This document shows positions 22,085 through 42,858 of a DNA stretch of 64,000 nucleotides, piece after piece. The notes beneath the pieces are model-generated. The model was given only the letters and a program-made list of their open reading frames with translations. It made no database searches and was not told the origin of the DNA. The position numbers and the translations under genes were made by a program. The stretch is from Straminergon stramineum (lineage: Eukaryota > Streptophyta > Bryopsida > Hypnales > Calliergonaceae). Location: NCBI GenBank assembly GCA_963920665.1, contig OY987266.1, positions 11,909,001 through 11,973,000 on the forward strand, in the 5' to 3' direction. The first letter of the stretch is position 1; each line of letters begins with the position of its first letter.

Positions 22085-22453
22085 TAAAATGACATGCAAA
22101 GTCCCTCTATCTTGGTTTGAGAGAATTGTTGACAAAAAGGTGTTCTGGGGGGGTTTTGGGTTTTCTTTTTAATTTTTTAATTTAAAATTTAACCTACTAG
22201 ACCCACTTCAATAATGAATATGGCTTGCTAGGCACTGCATTTAGGTAGCAAAGTCAAAGCACTATTCATTGTTCACTTTTGCATGGTCTAATTGCACAAA
22301 CTTTGGGCAAGCAACAAGTCCCATACCATGCTTCAAGGAGATTTTTTTTCTCCTATGCATTGCCATTTAGGCAAGTGATTGTCATTTAAGGGTTAATGTT
22401 ACAACCTCTCAATCATGATATTTCATTTTCATAATTATGATTCATTTATTTAA

Positions 22454-23410
22454 CCCCTCATTGTTGAAGGGGACCAAAAGTGTCCTCAAGTCAAATTCAA
22501 AGTGATGTTTTGCATCTGATGTTCAAATTCAATAAAAATTTGTTGGAAAATTTGTACTCTCTCTTCTACTTTTAGTGGTAAAATTTTCACTTCAATCCAA
22601 GATTTACTGAATATTTGGAAGCCAATCGAAGTTCACAAGTTCAATTTGAGTTCACCAAATTGCATTTGATGGCTGCAACTTCGGAGGTTATATCTCCTTC
22701 ATCCAAAGTTCGTTTTCAATAAAATTTGTTGGGTTATGTTCCCCTTGAAGTATAGTTATTGTGGTAGAATTTTCATATCAATCGAGATTGTTTTGAATGT
22801 CTCGGAGCGATTCAAAGTTCAAAATCTTGACATTATTGGATTACAATGAACTTCAATGGCTTGTTTCTTCTTCATACAATGTTCATTTCCAATAATTTTT
22901 TTTGGAAAAGTTGCCCATACTAGTTGAGTTTGTGTGTATAAAATTTCATATCAATACAAGAAGTTATGAGTGATTGAGAAGCATTTTGGTAGAAAGAAGT
23001 TCAGTTTTTGATGTGTTTTTTGCAACTTGTCTTGCTATTATTTGACATTTCAAAGCCATTTTACAGACACAATGAGTCAATTGAATGGTATTTTTTTTTC
23101 ATCAATGTGTTTTTATGCTGATTTTGAATCACTTTATAGTTTAAAGTTTCTTCATTTGAGTAAATTTGGAAACTGAATTTCGCCTCCAAATGTGTTTTTA
23201 GGAAAATCTCAGCATCATTTTTCAACACTAAAACATTATAATCTTTCAATCTATGCAATCAAATGACACCAAATTTGATGCACATCATCTACAACAAGTG
23301 AACTAAAAGATTGTACGGTTGAGATCTCTATAACTGAGTGAAAATTACATCTATAACACTTCAAAAGAAATGTTGTTTTTGAACCTGTTCAGGCCTTGGG
23401 CAATGAGGGT
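22454..23410. mobile_element. 957-bp TTAA-flanked element, copy 2
   Basis: Second copy of the 6031-7003 family, same orientation. It starts CCCCTCATTG and ends CAATGAGGGT, with TTAA at 22450-22453 and 23411-23414. Internal similarity is continuous along nearly the whole length. No gene. Confidence 0.75.
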
Positions 23411-23414
23411 TTAA

Positions 23415-24240
23415 TATGGGCAAGAAGAACAACCACTCATCTAAGATAAATCTTTTATGGTAAAATGTATGGCCATTCCATTCCGTGTTCACTTGGCAAA
23501 GTCCCAAGTCCCTTGAATGAGTCCCTTTGGGATTTTTCAAGAGGATCACACAATGCAGGCAGACAGTTTCCATCTCCTGTAAGTTTACAGAATCTCAGGT
23601 AGAAGCACGGCAACTTCGTCACAATTTTACAGAGCTGTCTGTCACAAAGGAGCAATGAGTGTGAACAGCAACGCTGTTACTCCCTCAGTTAAGCTGAGTG
23701 GGTGCTTCTCGGTTAACTTACCTCACTCGACGTCACGCTGCTTACGAACATGTCCCATGTGTGCATACGGACGACGTGCGTGACCTGATCAACTTAATCC
23801 AGTTCTGTCCGACAGACGTGACAAGAGACGTCCAACTGAAAAGCCACTCATAACTGAAGTGGAGCAATTGTAAGAATAAAAATGGCAAAAGCAAGTGACG
23901 AGATTCCGTCTCAGTCGACAGAATCGGATGAGGGAAGCCGGCAGCCAGGGAGGAACCTGGGAGAAGGGGAAGTGGGGAACTTGGGAGCGGATTTGATGCT
24001 GAACTCCCTCTCGACGGACGGATGTGGTGACTTGATCTTTTGAGGAATACTGAACCAGAGTTCCAAAGGGGCCGGCAGTCTCCGCAAATTTACTAATTTA
24101 CTGTACCTTTCGTAAGCACTTGTTGAAGGTTGTATTGCCAAACATGGAAGCCTTGTAAGGTACTGAACAGTAGGGTAGTGGACTTCCTGCCATTCCACTC
24201 TGTGGGATCTTTAGGGTGTCTGTATAACTTAGAGCATCTG
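23415..24240. other. unassigned, relatively GC-rich stretch
   Basis: Base composition is gene-like compared with the flanks. The longest open frame is on the minus strand (23911-24198, 95 codons), without a recognisable domain. It may be a fragment of a gene, a transposon or a non-coding transcript. Confidence 0.3.
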
Positions 24241-25082
24241 CACCACAGGCGCGTCAAATAGGGGTGTCAAGTGTGCAGTTTTGAAGTCTGCGGCCTCTCT
24301 GCTGCACCTGTGCCCCACGGCAAACACGCCAAGAAGGGGCACCAAGCGGAGCACGTAATTGAAGGGTAATTTCTTTTCTTCAAAATCTAACTATAAAAAA
24401 TTAAATTGTCAATTCATTGAGAGTATGGATTTTATCAGCCAGCCCACATTGTTCCAATATCGTACCTTTGGGGCAGGGTCGGCATATTGTTGCCAAATAA
24501 TTAATTAAAGCTCCCAAAAGTAGGTTCAATAAATTAAGATTTTAATTTTTTTTAATTCAGCATTATATCATTAGGATTTCAACACTCTAAGCAATTCAAT
24601 TTTTACAACCCTATTCTTCAAGCATTGAATGCTGTTGGAAAGACAACTTATTTATACAATTAGGGTGGTAGGAGGTGAAACAACCCATGTGGGATATGTC
24701 AATTAGGATTAGTAGGAACTCAACCACCTATAGTTAAGCTCTCTTCTTTATATTATCCCATATCCTTTGAGGATTCATGATGGATAATGGATTTCATTAT
24801 ACAAGCGACAACTTCACACCAATGTCTCATTGCATGGTGAAGACATGTCCTCTTGTGTTCGCCATCACAGTCTTTTATGATGATAGATGGTAATTGGACT
24901 TCATATTCTCCTTTTGATATAATATTAGACATTTTCATTGTTTATGACAACTTGGTCAGTTAATTCTTCCAATGAATTCAGCAATTTCTCTCTTTCATTT
25001 CATTTTTTTCCGGCTTTCTTAAATATAATTATTTTTGTTGACCCTAACCCAAAGGTATGGTATCAATTACAAATGAATTTGA
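24241..25082. other. AT-rich intergenic DNA
   Basis: No gene is recognised. Confidence 0.35.
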
Positions 25083-25178
25083 GTTTTCAAATGAAAAGGG
25101 AAGCTCATTATATACAAATGGGGTGGTAGGAAATAGGAACCCATGTGTATATAATGAACTTCCCTTTTCATTTGAAAA
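25083..25178. repeat. near-perfect 96-bp hairpin
   Basis: The left arm, 25083-25122, starts GTTTTCAAATGAAAAGGGAA. The right arm, 25140-25178, is almost its exact reverse complement. The loop is about 17 bases. Arms of 39-40 bp with only a few mismatches fit a very short foldback MITE or, if transcribed, a small-RNA precursor. Confidence 0.7.
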
Positions 25179-25179
25179 T

Positions 25180-25961
25180 ATTCTCATCAAAATTCTCTTG
25201 AGACAAGTAAAGAAAACTTTATTGTAGTGTAAAATGCAATTTTTATGAGTTCTTATGATGGAAGTGAAGGAAACTTCATTGCAATATTAAATGACTTTGA
25301 CCCCATTTGGGATCCAACTAAGATACCTAAGTACCTCAAAGATGGGGCTGAAATTCAATGTAAACCTTTGGGCGTCGCACACTAAAGCCATGCCATTGGA
25401 CAGTGCCCTTCTTCAAATTTCAACGTGGTTGGTCATTTTTTTCACTTGGTGTGCCTACTATATGGAAGAAAATCAGCCCAAGCACACCCAATAAGCATGT
25501 TGAATCTATTTAGCAAGCTAGCGGATGCTCTTACACCATTAGCAAGCAAGTAGAAGATGTGCATGAGGGGGCAAGAAATGATTGATTAAGTTATTACTCT
25601 CCTAGTAAGTACACTCTTCATTCTAAATACTAAGGTGGGCACCCCCAAATGCATTACTAGCCCTAAAAAGCCATCTTCACTATGTATATATCTCCAAAAT
25701 CAATGAAATATCAACTCTAATATGTCATGCTCTTTGGTGTATTGGAATCTTCTTTCACTTGCCAACAAGAAAATCAATTAAAATTTTATTAGTCTAACAA
25801 TAATAGCTAGGCATAGTAGTAATAAGTGGCATTTTGGGGGGTGCATGGTCTTTGTAGCCTGTAGCCTTGGGCATTAAAAAATAAGAAAATGATTTGTTTT
25901 GTTATGTTCTTCCACTTTTACTCCCTCGGCACTTGTACCCTCTATTTTCCTAATTTTCCCC
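25180..25961. other. AT-rich intergenic DNA
   Basis: No gene is recognised. A 67-codon frame at 25291-25494 has no known domain. Confidence 0.35.
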
Positions 25962-25965
25962 TTAA

Positions 25966-26182
25966 CCCTTAAAGGATGGACTAGAAATTAACCTTTTTAG
26001 CACCATGTAAATCATTTATTTAAAGAACCTCACGAACACTCATTGGAGGTCTAATTATTGTGCAAGACCTCCCCTTCTCACACAAAATTTCAAGGATGAA
26101 CATTCATTTGGTATTTGCATCCTACATAGAAGGATTCTATGTCATCCATTGGACAATAAATGTCCATGGTGTTGTTGAAGGA
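25966..26182 (+). mobile_element. 217-bp piggyBac-like MITE
   Basis: Begins CCCTTAAAGGATGGA after TTAA 25962-25965 and ends TTGTTGAAGGA before TTAA 26183-26186. Family words present: CATTGGAGGTCTAAT, TCACACAAAATTTCAAGGATG and TGTCATCCATTGGACA. Confidence 0.78.
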
Positions 26183-26186
26183 TTAA

Positions 26187-27299
26187 AGTTCTAAGGTAAC
26201 TAGGTCCATTCCCAAGCCCCTCCCCAATCATGAGACCTACTTTTGGACCCATTTCTAGTTTGTTTTTAACCCAATAACTATGAAGTCCACTTACTCCTTT
26301 TGAGATATTGATGAGTAGTTTGGGACAAATGTGGAGACCTTTATAGTTGCTTACTACCCTTTTACTTCAAATATTCATAGAAATTAAGAAAAATAAATAA
26401 AAATCCATTAAACTTTAAATTCTTCAAAAGTCACAATACAAATTTATCAATTGTGACTCTTGATAATAGAAGCACGAAATTTTTTTAAAAGGGTAGGAAA
26501 TGGGTCTTGTTACCTTACTTTGAAAGTTAAATCTTATTACCATAACTTCCACAATGTGTTTTTTATCATCATGTGTATATAGTATATTACCAATAATAGA
26601 TAAAACTTAAGAAGACTACAACATTTTTAAATCTACATAGCATGAGCAACATAATTGAAAGAGTTAGAGAAATCTACATTATTGGAATACACTTTTCACT
26701 AACATAGGCCACTTCAATTTTAAAAGTCACATTATCTAAGCTATATTATTTTATTTTACATATTCATTAAATATATTTATTATTGCAAGATAAGAATCTA
26801 CCAATAGTAAATGAAAGAGCATGAATGCACATAATTAATTGATAAATTCATGTTATTTTTTTAATTCTAAGTAAATATTTTGTAGATTGACAAATTTAAG
26901 CATGACATAATTTGATAATACAAACTATATAGAATCAACAATTTACTTAGATTATATTTTCATCATCTAAAATTCAACATTAGTAATCACACTTAGATCC
27001 ACAAAGCAAGAGGTACTAAAAGTGTCCTCTACTCGTTTTGTATAAACATCCCTTAAGGTGGGCAAATTATGAAGCCATGAGTTATTCAAAACTTCTTAAC
27101 TAATTCATCAAGAGTGCAAAAACTATGGTTCAAAATTGATTAAATGCAACTTCCATTTGTCCTTCTAAAACTATTTTACTTTGAAAATGTTTGATGGTGT
27201 CCAAGTCTTTCCAAAAGTCAACTTAACCTTTAAAGAATGTTTTTAGCACCTCTACCTGTAATCATTGTCTCGTAAATATGTAAAATTTTATTTTTTTTG
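26187..27299. other. AT-rich intergenic DNA
   Basis: No gene or bounded repeat is recognised. Confidence 0.35.
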
Positions 27300-27303
27300 T
27301 TAA

Positions 27304-28135
27304 CTCCTAAATGCCCAAACTGCATTTTTTGGTAGCATAGCAAATTTGGGAAGCTCACTAAAAATGGAGTTTTTCTTTTTTCTTTGAATTTTTCTCACAA
27401 CATGGGCCGGAGGAGTAGCTTTTAAGGCCCCAAAATTTTCATAACTTTTGACTACATGGTTAAAAAGTTATTGCATGATATGTAGTTTTCATTGTTTGGT
27501 AGGCAACTTGGGCAACTCAAAGAAATTCTTTAAAAAAAACTTTTTTCAAAAATAAAAATTTGAAATTGGTTTTCTATATTTCTATATACATGTAAAGCTT
27601 TGAATCATTTCCTTTTGATCGATGAGATGAAAATTATGAGGAGTTCTAGTTTGTGGATAATTGTGTACAATTATGGAATTTATACTCTAAAATAAACTTT
27701 GAATTCCTTTATTTAACTCAATTTTTAATATTTTTGGAAAGAAATAAAAACATTGAGTGGATATTATTTATTACAAAATTTCCACCATTGGGATTGTCAT
27801 TTTTTAATTCCATAAATAAATTGTTAACAATTTAGTATTTTGAATCATACTCTACTTCTTTGTACTTACTAATTTTTTCATGTATGTTGTATAATTCCAA
27901 ATGATCTAAAAACTTTCAATCATGTAGCCAACTTTCCTTGAAGAATGAATCCAAAGAGTTACAACCATTTTGGACATTTTTTCATAATGATCTAACCTTG
28001 TGAAGTGTAGCTGCACGGTTTTTTGCAGGGCCAAAAAAAAGATTTTTGTCAATTCAAACGCTAGTATCTTGCAATCAACACGGTGGAAATTTCTGAAATT
28101 TTTTGCACATCTTTTCAAGATAGCTTATAAGTCTT
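27304..28135. repeat. roughly 830-bp dispersed repeat, copy A
   Basis: Preceded by TTAA (27300-27303). Alignable with 29394-30195 in the same orientation, including ATTTTTTGGTAGCATAGCAA, CATAACTTTTGA.TACATGGTTA and GTAGCCAACTTTCCTTGAAG. A short minus-strand frame (WIHSSRKVGYM) is conserved in both copies. The right end was not resolved. Confidence 0.65.
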
Positions 28136-29389
28136 TCAATAAGCCTTGTATAGCTTTCAAGTATTACAAACATTGAAATCTACTAAAATCATTAAATTTA
28201 TGCTTCAAGCTGATTGATTTGTGCAACATGCAACAAAAATGTACACCACAAGTACGTGAGAGCAAAATTGAAATTTAGGTGGTAAATTGGTAATAGGTCA
28301 GATGACCTTAATTCTACAAGGTCATTGAGCTAAAAAGTAGTCAATGGATGATTTTTCAAAATCAATGTAGAAATGTCCCAAAAGATTTGATGGATGACTT
28401 CAATCTTAATTGTAAAACAAATAATACACCTATTCATCCAAGGATGAGAGCATTTGGTGACTATTGTGGTCATAAAGGGTCATGTTCTTCCTCAGTTAAC
28501 CCTCTAATACTGATAAGACAAAAAATGTCTTTTTGACAAATGAAAAATGCTCTAGCATTGAAAACTAGCATTGAAAACATCTATCATTAGAAGATTTGTG
28601 GGACCTTTGGAAGACCACAAGTTCCCAAACTATAGAAACTCTGCTACACAAGCCATTTGACATGGTCAAGACACTACCTTGTCAAATAAGAATATTTCAT
28701 TAAAGTTTTAAAAATATTTCTAAATATTTTTAAAATTTTGGCCTACAGTGGTTGGTTTATAGCATGGGGAACGGGCCTAAAACAATCTCTTAATGCCCTC
28801 AAGTCTCCCCCAATGTTTTAATGCATTTTGGCTTATGGGTCAAAAGCATGTTTGATTGTCTAGCATACACAAAGCAATAGGATGGTGTTGTTGTCATATT
28901 CTCTTGATCTGGTGAGCCACAATCATCCAAGGATTTTTTTAATCAAATTTTTGATAGAAAGCAATGCAAATTTTTAAAGGAAATATATTTGGCAAGATAT
29001 TCAACATTTTTCAATGGTTGAATTCTCTAAATTGCTACCAAATCTTGCAATAGGATTGCTCCATTTTGAATGAATGTACACTCTTTTAGATGAATAAGTA
29101 GATTTTCCATCCATATATTGCAAGTTTGATCTCTTCCACGTATGTAAATTGCTTCATCACTCCTGTGATTCTCATTTTTGGTACTAATCAAAAGAAATGA
29201 AAAAAAATCCTTGCCATTAGAATTAATCATAAAGTGAACCCCAATTTGTAGAAGGGGTGTCAAAGGAAGGTTTAACTAAGAATACTACAGAAGAAACACC
29301 AAGCAACAAGTTCGAGTGCTTCAAGGAGTTTCACCCTATGTTTTTTTCAAATTCTACCTCCTAATCCCCCATCCCACTCACTTTATGAT
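28136..29389. other. AT-rich intergenic DNA between the two repeat copies
   Basis: No gene is recognised. Confidence 0.35.
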
Positions 29390-29393
29390 TTAA

Positions 29394-30195
29394 CCCCTAA
29401 AGGACCAAATGTCATTTTTTGGCAACATAGCAATTTGGGGCGGCTCACTATGAATGGAATTTTTATTTATTTTCTTTGAAATTTTCATACAACATGTGCC
29501 CAAGGAGTAGCTATAAGGCCCAACAATTTTCATAACTTTTGAATACATGGTTATAAAGTTATTGTATGATATGTAGTTTTCATTGCTCATCAAGCAACTC
29601 ATGTCGCAAAAAAAACTTCTTTAAAAATCACTTTTTCTTAAAATAAAAATCTGAAATTGGTTTCCTACATTTATATGTACATGGGAAGCTAATAATAATT
29701 CCATTTGATTTATGAGATGAAAGTTATGAAGAGTTTTAGTTGAGGGTAGTTTGTAGGTAAAAACTTTGAAAACCTTTATTTAACTCGATTTTTAATATTT
29801 TTGAAAAAAACTTAAAAATTTAGGTGTAGATTTTTTATTACAAAATTACTACTATTGGAATTGGCATTTTTCAATTCCATAAATAAATTGTTAGCAATTT
29901 AGTATTTTGAATCATTCTCTACTTCTTTCTACTTACTAATTTTTTCATGTATGTTGTATAATTCCAAATGATTGAAAAACTTTCAAGCATGTAGCCAACT
30001 TTCCTTGAAGAATGAATCCAAAGAGTTACAACCATTTTGGACATTTTTTCATAATGATCTAACCTTGTAAAGTGCAGTTGCTTGGTTATTTGTAAGGCCA
30101 AGAAAAAGGTTTTTTGTCAATTCAAACACTAATATCTTGCAATCTACACAATGGAAAATTTTGAAATTGTTTCCACATCTTTTCAAACCAGCATA
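29394..30195. repeat. roughly 800-bp dispersed repeat, copy B
   Basis: Begins CCCCTAAAGGACC after TTAA 29390-29393, resembling the left end of the piggyBac-like MITEs. Homologous to copy A over most of its length. No matching GGGG-TTAA right end was found, so this may be a truncated member of a TTAA family. Confidence 0.6.
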
Positions 30196-31769
30196 TTGCA
30201 AGATCCTACGGTTACAAGTGCCTAAAATTGTTCTTTTTCTAAAACTTGCTACTTGTATTGAAATGGCAGTTTTGGAGCGTTTTTGGTGAAAACACAGTCA
30301 AATACATTACAGGTTGACTCTATTATTTCCGTATAATGGTGGGGACAGTGATAGGCCTTAGCTAGCTGTGGTGATTGGCTCTACTTCCATACATTTCAAG
30401 GGGGTCAAGGCCATTTTATAAAAAAATACATTTCCTCCTTTTTTTTCCTTTGCTCTATATTTATTTTTAGTGTGTGTGTGGTGGGTGGGTGGGTGGGCAT
30501 CTGCCAACTCAGTTTTTGTGAGGGGGGCTTGAAGATGGACAGTAAAGACATAGTAATGAGGCCCTGCAATGAGGCCAAAGCGGCATACTGTAGCTGATTG
30601 GTAACTTACTACTGTAGCTTCAGAACTGAACATTGTTTACCAATGAGGCAAGAGTCCCTTTTGCATCCTTGAAAAGGACACCCTTACAATGAACTAACTG
30701 GTCTTATATGGCTCCTCAGCCATTCCTAATTTTTGAATTAATTGAAAGTTCCTCCCAAACATCTAGGGAGGCATAATACCTTCCCAACATGGGAATGACC
30801 ATTGTCTGGTTACCATACTGGCATACAATGTTGAACATGACCAAACCTAACAAGTTGGCTCATCTCTAGTTTTCTTGGAATGCAAGGGAGCAATTTCATT
30901 GTACTGTACAATAAGGAGTAGAAGTCTTATAGAATAGTGTTGTAAAAAAATCTAGTTCCTTGGATGAACTGTGATGACGAATGAAACTGAGTATGGATTT
31001 GAAACTTTCTCATTCAAACAACCATGCCATATACATCAATGGGCAAAGTGTGGAAGTAGATATATGGAAGCTGTAGTATGCAATGTATAACACCTTACCA
31101 TGAAGGTTTGAAGAAAAAATTAGTTCTGATTTGAAAGAAAATTAATTTCAAAGCTAGCCATGTCTAAAACTTAGTTTAATTTGTGTACTATTATTTGGAA
31201 TCACTTTATATTTTTTCAATTTTTCTTTGAACTCCAAAGAAACTTTTTGTACCTTGGTATGTTTGTATACATCATTTTAGATTGTTGTACACAAAAATTG
31301 AAGGAAGTTGACATTTAAAGAATTAAAAATATTCACAATGTGACAAACATCCAAATGATGTTGGTTCTCACAATATTTAAATATTTTTTGGAATTAAGAG
31401 CATGGAATTGCATTAGCCATTGTAAAGAAAATTTAGGCTACAATATGAACCATTGTTACAACTTAATGCCCTTGCATTTGAAATATTTGTTGAATAGGAC
31501 AATGAATTCAACTTATATTTTAGAGACATGTGTTGTGTTTTTAGGTTAAAATTTTTTTTGTATATAAAATAGATTTTATAACTCTCGTAATTGATTCCAC
31601 CAATTGGAAAAACTTGTTTTTGTCAATTTCCAATCTCTTTACACTAGGGTTAGCTTAGTTTGAAATCTTGACCATTATTACATTATTCCTAAAGATCCAC
31701 ACTTGGAGATTGCTTTTGATGCAAGTAGAATAAGCCAACTATGTAGGATAAGGGACCCGCCTTATAGGA
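30196..31769. other. intergenic DNA with a G-rich microsatellite
   Basis: No gene is recognised. A GT/GGGT microsatellite lies at about 30470-30497. The segment 30500-30900 is less AT-rich but has no recognisable coding content. Confidence 0.35.
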
Positions 31770-31773
31770 TTAA

Positions 31774-31830
31774 CCCTAGAAGGATGGGCCCATGACCACT
31801 AATTTCATGCCTCATTGTCCATCCCTTAGT
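31774..31830 (+). mobile_element. piggyBac-like MITE left-end fragment
   Basis: CCCTAGAAGGATGGGCCCATG directly after TTAA (31770-31773) matches the family left end. The rest is lost. Confidence 0.5.
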
Positions 31831-32488
31831 TTGCTTCCATTTTCCAACTAGTTATGAATGAAATTTTTTATATTTAGGTTTAAAAAATGAAGTCATATAT
31901 CTTCTACAAGTCATGAAATTTTCAAACTTCTTTAGGGGAAAATTTGAGGTTACTATAAAGTTTGTAAAACAAATTGATACAAAATACAAAATATACTCAA
32001 AGAATCTAAAGTTTTTACCATAGATGTATATTACAATGTGTAACATCATGGTAAAAACAAAATGATAGTGTCATTCTAAAATTAGAAAAATTACAAACCA
32101 TGGTTATAGGCCCAAAGTTCTTATTGCTCTAAAATATTGAAAGTTACAAAAGTTTCAAAATTTCCAATAGGAGTAGAAACTACACTTGATAAGCTTCATT
32201 TCATTAGCTAAACTCAAATCCAAAAATCATCATTTTTATGACTAAAACTCACATCAAGTGTAACTAGGAAGAAATGGCCAAAATCCTTTGCAAGCTAGGA
32301 TGATATGTGGATTAAGCATCTTCTTCTTTAGAAAAGTCAATAATACCCTAACAATGAGAAAAATTTGCAATACTAAGTTATTCACTAAAAATGTACTCAA
32401 CAGAAAAAATTAGATGGAAAAATGATTTTTTCCATCCTAGTTTTAGTTGAAGTCATCCAAAACAAACACTTACAATTGCATTACAAGG
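31831..32488. other. AT-rich intergenic DNA
   Basis: No gene is recognised. Confidence 0.35.
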
Positions 32489-32492
32489 TTAA

Positions 32493-32596
32493 TCCTCAAA
32501 AAAACATCCTAGTGACTATGGAAATCATCCCTTTCAAAACGGTGTGACATCATCAACTTTTAAAAAAACCAAAAATATTCATTGGAGATCAAATTA
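32493..32596 (+). mobile_element. piggyBac-like MITE left-half fragment
   Basis: After TTAA (32489-32492), the family words GTGACTATGGAAATCATCCC, GGTGTGACATCATC and CATTGGAGATCAAA appear in the right order, then similarity ends. Confidence 0.6.
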
Positions 32597-33420
32597 TGGT
32601 AGGAGGCTCATAAACTATGCATCTAAGGAAAACGAGATGTTTCATTAGATGAAATTTGAGGGCATGAAGAAGCTGCGAGTTATTTTGAGTTTCCAAGCTG
32701 TGAGAACTTGCCACATCAGCAGTATCACGTGGCATAGTCATTGCCACATCAGAAATAATAATAATAATAATAATAAATTTATTTATTATTAATTTTTTTT
32801 TTGAAAAAAGTATTTTTTTAATTCAGTTTCAAGTTTATTGTTACATTTTAGAATTTTGGGGGAGTTTTTAAAAAAAGAAAAAAAAGAAAAAATTCGGAAA
32901 TTCAGCCCCTTATGGGCTGGTTCCCAATTTCTGGCAGCAAACAATGCAAGGAACATCCCTGAAATGGGCTCTTGAAGCCCTCAATTGTCCTCTAATGGTA
33001 GCTAACTCTATAAGGGCAAATGTGACATAGGAATCAATGGCCATTTTTTTGTTAATTTCTTTGGTTGTATTGAATTAGAAAAAAAATTCAAAGCTACATG
33101 GGCATAAGTTGCCAATCCCCGTTATAGCCACAACAATAATCAATCTGAACATACCTTATAATAAAATAGTGCAATCTAAAAAGTAATTTACACTATACTA
33201 TACTTGTTTATGCTAGTGACAAGTTAAAGTTTGAAATTTTGTTGTCATGAAGAATCACTATTCAATTGAGATCCTTCACTGCACTTGTATTTTATGCTAA
33301 GTTAATTGAAAATTGGATTAGGAGCAAAATATGTTCATCACAATCATAAGTATCATCTCATGTTTGTCCTAAAATAAAGCACATGTACAAGCATTCCTTG
33401 ACAACAGCAAGGGTCACCAC
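32597..33420. other. AT-rich intergenic DNA with a trinucleotide microsatellite
   Basis: An (ATA)n tract lies at about 32755-32777. No gene is recognised. Confidence 0.4.
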
Positions 33421-33479
33421 TTTTGAAAACACTGTCCGTAGTCCATGCCCCTCTTTTAGGGTCAATTATAAATGACCCT

Positions 33480-33632
33480 ACAAAATTCGAGCCTCCTACC
33501 TTACTGTGCAAGATCTCTTGATTTTTGCACCAAATTCCAAAATTCCAAGAATGAACAATTACACTTCTGTCCTACACAGGAAGATTCTTCGTCATCCATC
33601 TGACAAAATCCGTCCTCGGCGTCGTTTATGGG
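33480..33632 (+). mobile_element. piggyBac-like MITE right-half fragment
   Basis: Matches the right half of the family (GCAAGATCTC, AATTCCAAGAATGAACAATT, CTGTCCTACACAGG, GTCATCCATC) and ends GTCGTTTATGGG next to TTAA 33633-33636. The left end is disrupted near 33450. Confidence 0.65.
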
Positions 33633-33636
33633 TTAA

Positions 33637-35120
33637 GTTGCTATTCTGCCAACCAGAGTTGACTGACAAGGAACCATCCATTGCTGTTGCACATTGAATT
33701 CGGCCTGTTCGCCTGTTTGGCCTCACCTGGACCGCTGGGCGTGCCTGGGCCTTCGTCAGTAAACAGAGTGGAGCTCCCAAACCGTGAGGACTGATGAGGA
33801 CTCCCAAAGTCCCAATGGAATAACTTAATGTGAGGTTTCACAGAGCCCCACGTCGCCCGCTGCGTCTCGGCTGCCGCTTTTGGTGGCCCGGAGCAAAGTC
33901 AAGTTATGCCCCCACATGCCATCCGTTTGGGAGTTGGAGCTCCGGACAGACTGCCCTTTTGCCGGAGTGAATTGCGATCCTTTGGGTGCTGCGCCTGGGC
34001 AGCCACCCGAGCAGGAAGCTTAGTAAGGCTTGTGCTTTGGGAATCTCATCAGTAACGCTTTTGAAACGATCGTCGGGCGCACACCAGGATCGACAGGAAG
34101 GAGCCTACTGAATTGCTACGAATCGGGCTAAGAATGTAGCGACAGAGATTCAGTGTTGAGGTTAAGTGTTGAGGATATTTTTGAGTTTTACCCCAGCTAT
34201 TGTTCTTCAATTCCCATATTGTACCGGTTTTTCAAGTACCAAGTCAGGTTATTTTCTCTGTTTTTATACTGTAAATAGAAAAGTTGAAGACTTTTTCGCT
34301 GTTTTTTCCCTGTGTTTTCAAATTGCTACCGGTTATTTTCTCGATTCCACCGGCTGACTATGAATTAGCCGCCGGATTTTCCTGCCGGTTTTTTTCTCGA
34401 ATTGTTTCGCAATACATTTTCACGGCGTCTGCTCACCTCATTGAGTGAGGACTCGCATTGCTGTGTCGGATTTTTTGCACTAGGTGCCCTTGTAGTGAAG
34501 GATTGCTGCTCAGGAGACACCCAGTGTGGGTTCTTTGAAGGGAATGTACATGAGGTGAACTTTTCAGAGTGGTGTGTCCTGAGAAGCAGAGTGCTCAGTC
34601 ACGGTTCTCATCAGTTTCTTTTGTGAATAATAAAAAAAATTCGCCCGCTTGCTTGTCACGGGGAGAACGACAAAATTTGGGTGACGTCGGGGGATTGTAG
34701 ACATTCGTTAACTACTCTTTCGCTCATGGCCCTAACTTTTTCAGTGACGTGGGTGGAACATGTGACGAGTGTGCTACAGTCTATCAAAGTTTCCTAATTA
34801 TTCTAGAATCTCTTTTTAGAGGCGTCCGTAGCAAAGATGCTTGAGTGTACATCTCAAGTCCCTTCCCTCTTGAAATTGAATACCTCTCATACCGGTATCA
34901 TTGTAGTGTGCTGCTCAGTAGAGTTTATGTGCTATATATTTGTGGAGAGAATGAGTACATATCAGGGGGTGTCACAAAACTGAGGGGCTCTGGTGTTGTA
35001 TGTAGGAGAATTAACGTAGAGGTCCTCTACCTCCTCCAGGGGCAAATCCGCACCTTTGCCCTGAATTGAATGCATTTGTAACTGTACTATCTGCGGCCTG
35101 CAATCCCACAGCAAGCAGCA
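33637..35120 (+). other. upstream region of the ABCC transporter gene
   Basis: The sequence becomes much less AT-rich, as expected for promoter and 5' UTR. No exon encoding the usual N-terminal TMD0 was found; the open frames here are short and not a run of membrane segments. A possible splice acceptor (CCCACAG, ending at 35111) lies just before the chosen ATG, so a leader intron is possible. The word CCGGTT recurs at 34208, 34329 and 34384. Confidence 0.4.
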
Positions 35121-42858
<7,738 letters not shown>

